Assembly (NCBI GenBank): GCA_046759185.1
Contig: JBHIBO010000001.1
Span: forward strand, 62,001-126,000
Length of the DNA stretch: 64,000 bases
From: JAJISK01 sp046759185
Lineage (GTDB): Archaea > Thermoplasmatota > Thermoplasmata > RBG-16-68-12 > JAJISG01
Direction of reading: 5' to 3'
Below the pieces are notes generated by a model. It was not told the DNA's origin. It searched no databases and saw only the letters and a list, made by a program, of their open reading frames with translations. This document shows positions 41,634 to 51,592 of this stretch, one piece after another (the first letter of the stretch is position 1; each line of letters begins with the position of its first letter). The position numbers and the translations under genes were made by a program.

Positions 41634-42289
41634 GTCGGACGGCGTCCCGAGAGGCGCCTCCAGGCGTCCACCATCCGCTGGACCGCCGTCACGTTCCCCA
41701 GGACGCCGAAGAGGAGCAGGGCGTACTCCATCATGAGGAAGCTCACGACACCGGCGCCCAGGAGCAGGGTCGCGTCAGGGTCGAGGAACAGGTGCAGGAG
41801 GAGGACCACCAGGAGGATCACGAGGCGGTCCGCCCGTCCGAGGAGGCCCCCGTACAGGCGTCCGATCCCTACGGCCTGGGCCTGGGTGCCCACGTAGCTC
41901 GTTAGAAGGACCCCCAGGAACCCGAAGAGGGCCACCTCGGGCCGGGCATAGGGGCTGAAAAAGAGGCCCGTGAGGACGAGGACGTCGGCGTAGCGGTCGA
42001 ACACGTGGTCCAGGAAGTCCCCCCGCGGGGTGGCAACGCCCCGGAGCCGCGCCACCTTGCCGTCCAAGGCATCGAGGAGGGAGCTGAGGGCGAGGGCCAC
42101 GAAGGCGAGGGCCAGGGCAAGGATCCCGGGGATGAAGTGGGCCAGGTACAGGAAGAGGCCGGTCAATCCCGCCGTCGCGAGGCCGGCCCAGGAAAGGGCG
42201 TCGGGATTCACGCGCTGGAGCCGGATGGCCAGGGGCGTGAGGAGGCGGTCGGCGAATCCCCGATAGCTGTCGAGCACCAATGTCGTCAC
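41630..42289 (-). CDS. CDP-alcohol phosphatidyltransferase (archaetidylinositol-phosphate synthase-like)
   Basis: Predicted 219 residues from the GTG at 42287-42289. The family motif is perfect: D-x2-D-G-x2-A-R-x8-G-x3-D-x3-D in LLDALDGKVARLRG and GDFLDHVFDRYAD. Six membrane helices are expected. It transfers a polar head group (often inositol phosphate) to CDP-archaeol to make ether phospholipids. The membrane-bound product is made near no other lipid gene here. Its stop interleaves with that of priL (CTAA shared). Confidence 0.88.
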   Translation of the reverse strand: MTTLVLDSYRGFADRLLTPLAIRLQRVNPDALSWAGLATAGLTGLFLYLAHFIPGILALALAFVALALSSLLDALDGKVARLRGVATPRGDFLDHVFDRYADVLVLTGLFFSPYARPEVALFGFLGVLLTSYVGTQAQAVGIGRLYGGLLGRADRLVILLVVLLLHLFLDPDATLLLGAGVVSFLMMEYALLLFGVLGNVTAVQRMVDAWRRLSGRRPT

Positions 42290-42394
42290 CCCTGTCCTGT
42301 CAAGCTCGGCCCCCCCGTCTCCCCGGTGCATGAGGACCGGCGGGGGAATCGACCCGGCCGCTCGAGCATCTTGGGATTTAAGTCAGTTCCGCCG

Positions 42395-42608
42395 TCATGT
42401 CCCATGCCGCCACTCGCGGTAGGCGAAATAGGAGATCCCGGAACCAAGGCGGAGAGGAGGGCGATGGGAACGAGGGGGAAGCGTTCGGTATCTCGGGGCG
42501 GTTCCCGCAGCCCGTAGACCCCCGTCCTCTCGTAGAACCGGGCCCAACCAGACCAGAACGCGATCCTCGAAGCGACCTCTGGGAGGCGTTCTCCCTCGCC
42601 AGCGCCAC
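42395..42608 (-). pseudogene. Possible small membrane protein broken by frameshifts
   Basis: On the minus strand, a GTG at 42606-42608 starts ALARENASQ; a second frame continues VASRIAFWSGWARFYERTG and ERFPLVPIALLSALVPG; a third ends ISYFAYREWRHGT with TGA at 42395-42397. Together these would make a ~72-residue protein with an amphipathic region and one membrane helix. Two frame changes are needed, so it is either decayed or the sequence has small indel errors. It has no known family. Confidence 0.3.
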
Positions 42609-42735
42609 TGTGTGCCCCTATCAGACGTGAAGGCCGTGAGCAGGGGGGCCCCTCAGCGCACGGGCCCCTAGGGAATCGCTGGAGAAAATAGGCTGAGCCG
42701 CTATCTCTGACCGGCCCTAGCTTACGCTGGGTGTT

Positions 42736-42768
42736 GGAAAGAAAGGAAAGTGGGGAGAGGGGGGGGGG
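42736..42768 (-). terminator. Pyrimidine tract downstream of the SBP2 gene, with a G10/C10 run
   Basis: On the minus strand, 12 bp after the stop of the solute-binding protein gene there is a run of 10 C followed by an almost pure C/T stretch (only one A, complement of T42751) ending in TTTCCTTTCTTTCC. Pyrimidine-rich tracts of this kind act as archaeal terminators. The homopolymer is also a likely sequencing weak point. Confidence 0.45.
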
Positions 42769-42780
42769 CCCTACTCCCGA

Positions 42781-45093
42781 CTAGCGACGTGTCCACCAGA
42801 CAATGGCGGCCAGGACCACGAGGATCACGATGGCCGCGATGATCGCCCCGATGTCGAAGAAGGGCGACGGCCGCGGCTCAACGCTTCCCACGCGCTGCTC
42901 GCCGAACACGCTGGTGCTGCTCGCCCCGTCCTCGAAGCCCGCCGCAGAAGCGGTGGCGCTGATCTGGAACTGGGTGCGTACGCCCACGTCGGCGGTGAAG
43001 CTCGTGGCGAAGGTGCCTCCGGAGCCCGTGGTGCCGCTCTTGCTCGCGAGGGCACCGCCCGTCCCGCTGACGGCCAGGGAGACCGATGCGCCCGAGACCG
43101 TTGCTCCCGCCCCGTCCCGAACCGTCACCGTGATAGAGGCCGTGTCGTCAGGTCCAACCGAGACCATGTCGGCGGCGACGGTGACCACCAGGCTGCCGAT
43201 GTCCGGCCGTACGGTCATGGACGCCAAGACGCGGTCGCCCACGTACCCGGTCTTTGTGGCCTCGAGGGTCAAGGCGACCTCCGTGGCTCCAGAGACGCTG
43301 GGCGCCGTGAAGGTCATGGAGGCGCTGCCGGTGGTGTCCGTCAGACCCGAGGTGACCTCGGTCCCGCCCGCTAGAAGGCGAACGCTGACGCTGGCCAAGC
43401 CGACCTGATCCTGGTCCACGGCTCGGACCAACGCCGTGACGTCACTCCCCGAGGTGGCACCCAAGGGGACGATGTCCAGGCTGGCGGAGAGCGAGCCAAT
43501 CTGAGGCTGGTGGAGGTTGAGGTAGGTCCAGAAGTTGTTGAGCCCGCCGGGCATGTTGACCCAGCCGTCGAAGACCCCACGCGCCGTCGCCTCGATGGCG
43601 TCGAAGTGGAGGACGGGGACGGCGATCGCCTCCTTCAGGGTGAACCACTGGATCCAATCCACCTCGGCCTGCCGGTCCGCCATGTCCGCGGCCGCGTTGG
43701 CGTCGTCCAGAGCCGTATCGAGGGTCGCGTTCGAGTACCCGAAGGCATTGAGAACCCCTGACGTGTGGTAGTAGTCCCAGAGGAAGCCGGGATCGAGGGT
43801 GGTGGCGAGGTTAGCCACGAAGAGGTCGAAGGGGCCGCTCTGCAAGCGTGCAGGCAGGCCGGCCGAAGGGACCTGTTCGAGAGTGGCGTCGATTCCCATC
43901 CGACTGAAGAGATCTCGGATGGCGTCCTGAATGGTGAAGATCCGCGCATTCTCCGTCACCGGGATGCCCACGATGTTCACGCTCAACGGGGAGCCGTCCG
44001 GCATCTCCCGCAGGCCGTCTCCGTCACGGTCAAGGTAGCCCGCGTTGTCGAGGATCTGCAGCGACGGTGTCAGGAGCGCGCTCGATCGGGGGAAGGCGTT
44101 GATGAGCACCTGGTACACGGGGACGTTGTGATTGTACCATGGAACGTTCTCGTCGATGATGAGCGTCCGCGAGCGGTCTGTGGCGGGGTGAATGATCTCG
44201 TAGAGGATCGGGTTCAGGGTCTTGGCAAGGGCCTGCCGAAGGTCGGAGTCAGCCACGGGATTCCCTGCGGAAAGGTTGAAACCGACGGTCAGGTGGGTCA
44301 GGCCGGGGTTGTTGATGATGGTTGCGTCGGTCAAGAGGCTCTTGTTCTCCCCGTCAACGTCGATGACGGCCGACGGCTCGTCCACCCCGAGAGTCTCGCC
44401 AATGAAGTCGAGGTTTCCGCGGAGCAGCTCAGTCGCCGCGGCGGTCCGGTCTGCGTGGAGGGAGAACGTGACCGAGTCAAGGAACGGGGTCCAGTAGTGG
44501 TCGGCGTTCCGCTCGAGCGTCACGGGCATCGTGGTTGTCATGGGCGTGAAAGGTCCGCTCCCTACCGGGGCGTTGGTTACTCCCGTTCCGTCCTTGACGA
44601 TGGGCAAGGTCAAGCCCTGCCCAAATAGGAGGCCCGCGCCCGTGGCGGAGGTCAGGTTCACCTGGCTGCCGAACGACGTGATCGCCAGGTCCGTCGGGAC
44701 CATGCCGCGCGAGGTGTACTCGGTGTAGGAGTAGACGACGTCCGAAGCGCCGAGGGAGCTACCATCGTGGAACTCCAGGTCAGTCCGGAGGGTCACCTCA
44801 ATCGTGTTCCCCACGATGCTCCAACCTGAGGCCGCCCATGGGATGGGCACTAGGTCCGCCCCGATCCGGGCGAGGGAGTCGTAGACTAAGGGAATCGCGT
44901 CCCAGCTGGCGTCGTTGGTGGCGGTGAAGGGGTTGAGGTCGACGCTCTCTGTCACCCCAACCCGCAGGTCGCCCCCGAAGAGGCCGGTGAGCTCGTCTAC
45001 GGCCCCCCGAGCCGGGAGGGCCGCCAGGCTGGCGATGAGCACCCCGACCAGGAGGATGGTAGCGACCCCTAGGCCGCCGAGATCTCGTCTCAT
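42781..45093 (-). CDS. Family 5 solute-binding protein with Ig-like domains and C-terminal membrane anchor
   Basis: Predicted 770 residues. Signal peptide (~11-30), then a full SBP_bac_5 (peptide/nickel-type) domain to ~residue 530 (DLRVGVTESVDLNPFTATND; FHDGSSLGASDVVYSYT). Two Ig/invasin-like beta domains (~550-640 and ~645-735) follow, and a C-terminal helix (DIGAIIAAIVILVVLAAIVWW) ending in two Arg fixes it in the membrane. It would bind peptides for import. Its ATG overlaps the protease stop (ATGA), so the two are made together. It lacks its own permease genes and may share the Dpp-type transporter encoded at 52.6-58.9 kb. Confidence 0.85.
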   Translation of the reverse strand: MRRDLGGLGVATILLVGVLIASLAALPARGAVDELTGLFGGDLRVGVTESVDLNPFTATNDASWDAIPLVYDSLARIGADLVPIPWAASGWSIVGNTIEVTLRTDLEFHDGSSLGASDVVYSYTEYTSRGMVPTDLAITSFGSQVNLTSATGAGLLFGQGLTLPIVKDGTGVTNAPVGSGPFTPMTTTMPVTLERNADHYWTPFLDSVTFSLHADRTAAATELLRGNLDFIGETLGVDEPSAVIDVDGENKSLLTDATIINNPGLTHLTVGFNLSAGNPVADSDLRQALAKTLNPILYEIIHPATDRSRTLIIDENVPWYNHNVPVYQVLINAFPRSSALLTPSLQILDNAGYLDRDGDGLREMPDGSPLSVNIVGIPVTENARIFTIQDAIRDLFSRMGIDATLEQVPSAGLPARLQSGPFDLFVANLATTLDPGFLWDYYHTSGVLNAFGYSNATLDTALDDANAAADMADRQAEVDWIQWFTLKEAIAVPVLHFDAIEATARGVFDGWVNMPGGLNNFWTYLNLHQPQIGSLSASLDIVPLGATSGSDVTALVRAVDQDQVGLASVSVRLLAGGTEVTSGLTDTTGSASMTFTAPSVSGATEVALTLEATKTGYVGDRVLASMTVRPDIGSLVVTVAADMVSVGPDDTASITVTVRDGAGATVSGASVSLAVSGTGGALASKSGTTGSGGTFATSFTADVGVRTQFQISATASAAGFEDGASSTSVFGEQRVGSVEPRPSPFFDIGAIIAAIVILVVLAAIVWWTRR

Positions 45094-48000
45094 GTCCCTC
45101 CCTCCTTAGGCGGTTCCATCGCCGGCGGCCGCCCACCCCGCATCCGCAACCCGCCGATGATCAGGCCCAGAACGAGGGCCACCACCGCCAGGATGGGGAG
45201 CAGGATGAGACCCACGGATGCCACGGTGACACCGGTAGGCACGTAGCTCACCGCGGCCGCGATGGTCTTGGTGTTCCCGGCGGTGTCCGTAGCCTCCACG
45301 AAGATCTCGTTGCTCCCGAAACTCAGGGCGATGTCTGTGGAGAACTGGCCACCGGCTGCGGGAACGGGCTGGCCGTTGACGGTCACGAAGTTGACGCCGC
45401 TCTCCACCGTCCCCGAGACCGTGACCGTGGCGCTCGCCGTCTCGCTCGGGAGGGCGTCGAGGGCCAAGACAGGTGGCGTACTGTCGCGCAGGACCGTGAG
45501 GCTGGTCGACGCCTGGTTGCCTGCCGCGTCCGTTGCTACGATGGCGATGGCGTTGCTGCCCTCGACCAACGTGATCGTGACCTCGAAGGAGCCGTCCGCT
45601 CGGACTACCGTGTCCGCTCCACCAACGGTCAGGGCAACGGGCTCATCGACGACACCGGAGATCACCGTCGCTCCGCCATTCGTCAGCAGGCCCGCGGAAC
45701 TGAGGAGCTGCGAGATGGCGGGTGCGGTCTGGTCGGAGGTCACGGAGACGGTTGTTGAGGCCACGTTTCCGATGGCGTCCGTCGCGGACACCCCGATGGC
45801 GTTTGCGCCTTCTGTGAGACTCACGACGGCGGAGAAGCCACCCACCGCGTCGACCGCTACGGTCTGGCCGGCCACGACAACCGTCGCCCCCGGCTCAGTG
45901 ACACCCGTCAGGGTGATGCTGGAGGCGGAGGTGGCGAAGCCCGGGGGCGGGGACGTGATGTCCAGCCTCGGGGCTTCCGTGTCGATGACGAATGACCACT
46001 CTGTCGAGTCCAGGTTGCCGGCGAAGTCGCCCGCCTCGACCTTCATGGTGTGCACGCCTTCCAGCAAGGGTTGCGCCGGGACAAACAGGACGGAGCCGAC
46101 GGGATACCCGTCGTTGGTGTCGTGAGGCACGCTGATGGAAGCCTGGGTCGTGATGTCGACGCCATCGAGCCAGACGCGAATCGTCTGTTCGTCGATCTCC
46201 CCATCCCGGGCGATTGAACCCGCCTGAGGATCGTCAATCTGAACGAAGACGCCCGGGGTCGGGTCCGAGACGGTCGATCCGGCCGCAGGTACGTGCGCGC
46301 TAAACGACGGCGGCGTGATGTCGTAGCTGAAGGTGATCGTAATCAGCTGCGTCAAATCGAACGGCGCGTTCCCGGGACTCAGGAAGAGGAAGTTCGTGGA
46401 GACGCCTTCCGCGAAGTCCGGCGCGAAGCTCCAGGCGACGTCGATGGATGTCGTCGTATCCGGCGGGAGAGTAACCTCCGGAACCTTCCCCGCCGAGAAG
46501 GCGGAAACGGCCCCAATGGCGTTGATCTCCACGGTCATGTCGAAGGTCGTCGCGCCCGCGGGAACGGACCATCCATGGACGGCGAGGAAGTACCGGCCAT
46601 TGGCGGGCAGCGTGAGGGTGATCGATTCGATGGCGGTGGGGGTCGTCGATGATGCAACGATGGGGTCGGTGGGATCGAGGACCCCGTCGTCGTTCGCGTC
46701 GAACATGGCGAAGAGGTCGAGGTCGTCTGCCGCCTGACCTACGACACCTGCCACTATAGCGATAACGCTGACCAGGTTCCGCTCCTGGACAAAGCTGGCC
46801 GTGTACGGGTCGTTCGGATCGTCCTGGAGGACGGTCTCATCCTCAAACGTCTCGATGGTCGTTTCCGTCACGGCCGTAGCTAGCCCGCGAACAGCCGGAA
46901 TCTCCGTGTCCAGCTGGAGGTCATAGGTATCTCCGGCCACGACGTCAAACCCGGCGGCGTGGACCCAGTATGTTCCCGGGAGCGGATCCTCGAGGGTCGC
47001 CACTTCCGGATTCGATATCCCGGAGGCATCGGTCCCGATCATATTGTCCGCCGCCGTGTATGTGCCATCACCGTCCGCGTCGTAGAAGATGCCCATGTCG
47101 ATGTCGCTCCCGAAGGAGAGGGTCCAAGTCGCCTCGGCCGTGTCCTCTGCGATCTCCGTTCTCGTGATGTTCGGCGCATTGAACAGGTAGTCCACGTAGG
47201 CACCACCCGTATACGGGTAAGGATCGATGGACAGGCCCGTCCATGCCTCCGTCTTAACCTCCGTCCGAATCTCAGCGGGGTTGAGTGGGTCGCGCTGGAT
47301 GGCGCCCCGGATCGGCACGTTGGCCGTCACCGAGACGGGGGCTACACCTGCGATGTCATTGGTGGATACCCGCACGTCGTTCGAGTTGACAGTAAGGATG
47401 CCCACGTTCCCACTCATGGACTCGGCGGGCTCGGTCGTGAGCAGAGCCTGGACTTTGATGAAGAAGAGGCCCGAAACGACATCGGAGCTGAGGAACTCCC
47501 AGAACGGTTCCACCGTGGCCACCGCGTCCGGAGACCTTGCCGTGGACTTGAGCAGTTCGAAGGTACTCGGCCCGTAGATGGTGTCGTTCGTCCAATCGGC
47601 ATCGGGGATGGCGTGGAACGCAAGGATCTCGGCGTCCGAGCTGATGTTGCCCCAGTTGAGGTTGTAGAGCATCTTCTTGTTGTCCCCCGTCGCGGGCGCA
47701 GTGTCCAGCCAGAACCACCGAGCATCGCCACCCGCGCTGTCAGAGGACGCGGGGTTGAAGGCGTTCGGCTCGTACAGGGTGCCCTTCGTGAGTCCGCCGC
47801 CGAAGTTGAATGGAAGCTCGGTCACGGGTACGTTCACCAGTACCGGGATGGTCGAGGTGGAGGTACCATCATTGTAGTAGATGGCGCCCTGGTAGGATCC
47901 TGGGGCGGTTCCCGCGGGTACCGTCAGGTTCGCTGTAACGTTCCCGCTGGCTCCGATGCCCAGGTCAAGGCTCGTCTGGTTCAGAGAGAGCCAGGACCAG

Positions 48001-51000
48001 TCCGTACGCTCGTAGAACTCCACATAAAGGGTGACCGGGGTGGGCGTGCCGTCAGAGGTACCGAACAGCGCGCCGTGACCGACACCGAGGCCGTCGTGAA
48101 TCCGTGTGCCCGGGCTCTGGACTACACGAGAGTTCATGCGGCTGAAGGTCAGGTCGCTCACGAAGAACACGGGACCGATGAGGGAATCTTCCGTTCCTGG
48201 GCCCTCCCACGTTCCATTCCCGTTCGTGTCGTTCCAGTCGCGCAGGAACAGCACGGGCGTGTGCGCCCCGATGTCGGGGTCACTGTAGGTGAACACCTTC
48301 ATGAAGTCCGCGCCATCCCAGAGTGTGGTCAGGTCCGCCGCTGCTTCTTGCGCGAAACCGGGGAAGTTGGTGTCGTTCGTCCTCCACACGCCGGTCTTGT
48401 TGAGGATCCACCAATCGGGCCTTCCGAAGTTGAAGTCTCCGGCACCCGTGTTGTTGAGGATCCACGTGAAGTCGAAGGTTCCCGTTCGCTGGTAGACGCC
48501 GTCGCTGAAGTCCACGGTTACCGGGGTGTCACCGCGGTTTGTTAGGGTGATCTCCTGCTCATCCGATTCGCCTGCTCCGAGGAGGTTCACGAACATCTCC
48601 CGCTGGACGCCGAGATAGTCGCCTGGCACCCACTCGTGGACATCGGCCGTCACGCCCTCGAGGTCCATCATGGCGTTGACTGCCCTCAGGGCATTCGCAA
48701 AGCCCGCTCCCTGGGAGAGAACATCCTGGTGCACGTCGTCCGCTGTGGTCTTGAGGACGGCTTGGATCATTTCCGGCGTCGGATAGCCGGTATGCGTATC
48801 GTTGTAGGCCTCAATCATGAGGGCGGTGATGCCCGCGAGGTTGGGTGCCGCCTGCGACGTGCCACCAAAGAGATCCCAAGCTTCCACACCATCGAAGAAC
48901 TCGTTTACCGGAATCCCGGCGATGCCGCCGAAGCCGATGCCGAGGGCGTCGACCGAGGGGCGGCCGATGGGATCGGGACCGCGGCTGGACCCGTCCGCGA
49001 CTTCACCGTAAGGTCCTGGCCCCAGGGGGCCCGTGCCAGAGGGCCAGGTGAATTGCTCTCCACCGGCGAGGCCCAGCAACCACCAGACGTCGTCGCTCCG
49101 GCCCGCGCCGGCCATGATGGAGGAGGGCGACGTCGGGGAGCTCATCGTCCCATACCCGGGCCCGTCGTTGCCCATGGACTGGACGAAGGTTACGTTCGTG
49201 CTTGTGATGAGGTCGTTCTTCCAGCGGCTGAAGAAGTCCCAGCCGGTCTCAGGGAAATCAACCCACCCCCAGCTGTTGCTTGAGATCAACGCGTCGTCCG
49301 GGTCGCCTGGCACGCCATTGATTCCCTCGACAGCAAACCACCAAGCGTCGCTGATGGTGGCCCCCGACTTGAACATGTCGATGCTGATAATCGACGCATT
49401 CGGGGCCTGGCCGAAGGTATCCAAATCACCCGCGGTGAACGGGGAGGATCCCATGAGACCGCTACTGTTGCCGGCGGCTGTCGTGGCGGTGGCCGTCCCA
49501 TGGGTCTCTTGGTTGAAGGCACCGTAGAGGCCCACGAGGTCGCCGGCGGCGGGGACGAATAGCTCCAACCCGTGTCGGGCGGCGATACGGTCCGAATAGG
49601 GCACGGGCAGGCCCGTGATGTAGTCGGCGGTCACCTGCGCGCCTACCGTCGGTGGCGCGTCGAAAGTAATGTTTCCGGTTTCAAAGTCGACGGTCCATGT
49701 GTCGAACTGGTAGGCGATATCGATATCGGCTCCGGGCGCCAGTGGCCGCAGCCAGGTGATCGCGCCCGTGTCCATATCGATCTCATAATCCACGCCTTCC
49801 ACGAGCGCCCCCTCGATGTCACTGCTAAAGTCATAGAGGGAGCCCAAGCTGTAGTTCGCGAGTAGGCTAGCCGTGTCGACTGCCGTTACGAAATCGTTCA
49901 GAGTGAAAGATTGGTTTCCAAGATTCGTAGTGGTATTCTTCTCCTCCCCTGTCGAAGTGAAGAGGGTCTCGGCGATGACATCGGTACTACTGGGCCAGTA
50001 GCTACCGTTCAGGAAGAGTCGTGGCATCCCCAGGTCGACGGACGGCTCTACGATATCGATGGCCACGAATCCGTTGGCCAAAAGCGCGTAGGTCTCGTTG
50101 CCCACCGCACTCGTGATTACGACCTCCCCGACCTCTGTGTTCGTGGTCTGGGAGATGAAGTAGACCAGGCCACCACTCAGGTCCGCAAGACCATCCATGT
50201 CTAGGTCTCGATAGAGGCGTGGCTGAGAAACATTGGCGGGGTTCTCATTCGTGAAGTCCAAGTCGAAGTCGAGGTCCGCGTAGACGGTATCGTAGACCCC
50301 CGCCGTCGTCCAGTCCACGAGCAGCAGCCCCACCCGCTCGCCGTACAGGGTGGTCAGGTAATCGTCCTTGAGGATGCCCAGGCGGTAGTTCCCGCTCTTG
50401 CTGACGATTCTGTTGGGATCCGCTGCGTCCCCGACGTAGTAGCTCCTGTCTATGGAACTGGAATTGACCGTTCCGCTAACTCCGGTGGGGTCCGCTCGCT
50501 TTGTGAAACCGTCGTCGGGGGTGTAGTTGACGAACCCCGTGGCGTTGACCGGGATCGAGTAATGCATGTCGGAGTAGAAGCTGTCGCCCGAGGTACCGAA
50601 GCTCGAGAAGAACGGATAGGGGAACCGATCGAAGTCGCTCGAAACCGACCAGAGTTCGAGGTTGAAGAGGATCGTGCCCGAGTCAAGGAGGATGGGCCAG
50701 CCGAAGTACGGAGAGCTCGCATTCGTGACAGTTGCCCACTGCCCTACCAGGTTCGGCTGGTTGAAGTCTACCGTTGTGTCGACGAGTGCGATGTTTATGC
50801 CGTCGCCCGTGATTCCGAATGTATTCTGAACATCCAGTGACTTATGCTCCACGATGCTCGGGTAGTTCGTGGGCCTGATGCCCTGTTCGCGGAGAGACTG
50901 AACGATGTCTGTGTAATCGGAATCCATAAGCCCTACATCGAGGCGCGGGATGGTGTCCACTGCCACGCGTGGAGGTCGCCCAATAAATAGGACACCGGGA

Positions 51001-51458
51001 AGGGAGGAGATTTCGGCCAGGGCGGCATTCGGTACCCACACACGCTGGGTCACGGGGGAACCATCCAGTCCGCCGTTTCGGAAGGAGATGGCACCAAGTG
51101 CGCGGTCTTCGAGGGAGAGTTCAGGGGTCGCCCGTGCTCCGTATTTGTTCAAAACGGGCGCTAGCTCCGAGTTGCGTACGGTTATGATTTCGACCTGGGT
51201 CCACTGTTTGCTTCCCGCAGACGCAGCGGGTCGAAGCTCGGGATCGATCTTCCAGAAGGCCGGAGACGCGATGTCTTCAGCCCCAGCGGCCGTCGTTACT
51301 CCCGCGGCCGTTGCGACATCCTCTGTCACGTCCGCGACCGGTCCATCCCCTTGGGGGATGGACGACGCGTACAGGCCCGGCAAGGCGACGAAGGTCGCCA
51401 AAACCAGGAAAGAGGCCATAACTCCAGTTAACCAAGTTACCCTACGATTCTCCATCAA
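45090..51458 (-). CDS. Giant surface subtilisin-like protease (S8) with insertion and multiple Ig-like repeats
   Basis: Predicted 2122 residues. Signal helix (~8-30), then a pro-region. The catalytic triad is Asp227 (ALVDTTVD), His653 (ETHGTA) and Ser868 (GGTSQAAP), with oxyanion Asn764 (SMGNDG). A ~425-residue insertion lies between Asp and His, where typical subtilisins have only a few dozen. After the protease come large beta-rich regions, two stretches rich in Asp/Asn resembling calcium loops (DADGDGTY, DANDDGVLDPTD), at least three Ig/Glucodextranase-type repeats (~1750-2070), and a C-terminal membrane helix with a basic tail. It likely digests external protein at the cell surface. Confidence 0.9.
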   Translation of the reverse strand: MMENRRVTWLTGVMASFLVLATFVALPGLYASSIPQGDGPVADVTEDVATAAGVTTAAGAEDIASPAFWKIDPELRPAASAGSKQWTQVEIITVRNSELAPVLNKYGARATPELSLEDRALGAISFRNGGLDGSPVTQRVWVPNAALAEISSLPGVLFIGRPPRVAVDTIPRLDVGLMDSDYTDIVQSLREQGIRPTNYPSIVEHKSLDVQNTFGITGDGINIALVDTTVDFNQPNLVGQWATVTNASSPYFGWPILLDSGTILFNLELWSVSSDFDRFPYPFFSSFGTSGDSFYSDMHYSIPVNATGFVNYTPDDGFTKRADPTGVSGTVNSSSIDRSYYVGDAADPNRIVSKSGNYRLGILKDDYLTTLYGERVGLLLVDWTTAGVYDTVYADLDFDLDFTNENPANVSQPRLYRDLDMDGLADLSGGLVYFISQTTNTEVGEVVITSAVGNETYALLANGFVAIDIVEPSVDLGMPRLFLNGSYWPSSTDVIAETLFTSTGEEKNTTTNLGNQSFTLNDFVTAVDTASLLANYSLGSLYDFSSDIEGALVEGVDYEIDMDTGAITWLRPLAPGADIDIAYQFDTWTVDFETGNITFDAPPTVGAQVTADYITGLPVPYSDRIAARHGLELFVPAAGDLVGLYGAFNQETHGTATATTAAGNSSGLMGSSPFTAGDLDTFGQAPNASIISIDMFKSGATISDAWWFAVEGINGVPGDPDDALISSNSWGWVDFPETGWDFFSRWKNDLITSTNVTFVQSMGNDGPGYGTMSSPTSPSSIMAGAGRSDDVWWLLGLAGGEQFTWPSGTGPLGPGPYGEVADGSSRGPDPIGRPSVDALGIGFGGIAGIPVNEFFDGVEAWDLFGGTSQAAPNLAGITALMIEAYNDTHTGYPTPEMIQAVLKTTADDVHQDVLSQGAGFANALRAVNAMMDLEGVTADVHEWVPGDYLGVQREMFVNLLGAGESDEQEITLTNRGDTPVTVDFSDGVYQRTGTFDFTWILNNTGAGDFNFGRPDWWILNKTGVWRTNDTNFPGFAQEAAADLTTLWDGADFMKVFTYSDPDIGAHTPVLFLRDWNDTNGNGTWEGPGTEDSLIGPVFFVSDLTFSRMNSRVVQSPGTRIHDGLGVGHGALFGTSDGTPTPVTLYVEFYERTDWSWLSLNQTSLDLGIGASGNVTANLTVPAGTAPGSYQGAIYYNDGTSTSTIPVLVNVPVTELPFNFGGGLTKGTLYEPNAFNPASSDSAGGDARWFWLDTAPATGDNKKMLYNLNWGNISSDAEILAFHAIPDADWTNDTIYGPSTFELLKSTARSPDAVATVEPFWEFLSSDVVSGLFFIKVQALLTTEPAESMSGNVGILTVNSNDVRVSTNDIAGVAPVSVTANVPIRGAIQRDPLNPAEIRTEVKTEAWTGLSIDPYPYTGGAYVDYLFNAPNITRTEIAEDTAEATWTLSFGSDIDMGIFYDADGDGTYTAADNMIGTDASGISNPEVATLEDPLPGTYWVHAAGFDVVAGDTYDLQLDTEIPAVRGLATAVTETTIETFEDETVLQDDPNDPYTASFVQERNLVSVIAIVAGVVGQAADDLDLFAMFDANDDGVLDPTDPIVASSTTPTAIESITLTLPANGRYFLAVHGWSVPAGATTFDMTVEINAIGAVSAFSAGKVPEVTLPPDTTTSIDVAWSFAPDFAEGVSTNFLFLSPGNAPFDLTQLITITFSYDITPPSFSAHVPAAGSTVSDPTPGVFVQIDDPQAGSIARDGEIDEQTIRVWLDGVDITTQASISVPHDTNDGYPVGSVLFVPAQPLLEGVHTMKVEAGDFAGNLDSTEWSFVIDTEAPRLDITSPPPGFATSASSITLTGVTEPGATVVVAGQTVAVDAVGGFSAVVSLTEGANAIGVSATDAIGNVASTTVSVTSDQTAPAISQLLSSAGLLTNGGATVISGVVDEPVALTVGGADTVVRADGSFEVTITLVEGSNAIAIVATDAAGNQASTSLTVLRDSTPPVLALDALPSETASATVTVSGTVESGVNFVTVNGQPVPAAGGQFSTDIALSFGSNEIFVEATDTAGNTKTIAAAVSYVPTGVTVASVGLILLPILAVVALVLGLIIGGLRMRGGRPPAMEPPKEGGT

Positions 51459-51501
51459 CTTTCCTCCCCGGTTGAAAGGTGAGACGGCTGATGAGACGTA
51501 T

Positions 51502-51512
51502 CTACTTAAATC
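51502..51512 (-). promoter_or_regulatory. TATA box of the protease-SBP2 operon
   Basis: GATTTAAGTAG on the minus strand, ~45-55 bp before the ATG (51456-51458). A strong purine-rich site, GGGGAGGAAAG, lies 4-5 nt before the ATG, unusual in a genome where many genes have short leaders, and implies efficient translation. Confidence 0.55.
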
Positions 51513-51592
51513 TTGTCCCGAGGAAAATTACCGGCGGCGGTGACGAAGAAAATCCACGACCCGGCCGGCCTCCAGGCGAGCTAGCCACCGTA

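Noticed and set aside
42332..42780. Possible RNase P or SRP RNA in the gene-poor stretch
   Set aside because: None of the conserved core elements of either RNA could be found on either strand.
46959..48545. 528-residue open frame opposite the giant protease gene
   Set aside because: No motifs, biased Arg/Val/Gly content, and no promoter; it mirrors third-position bias of the real gene.
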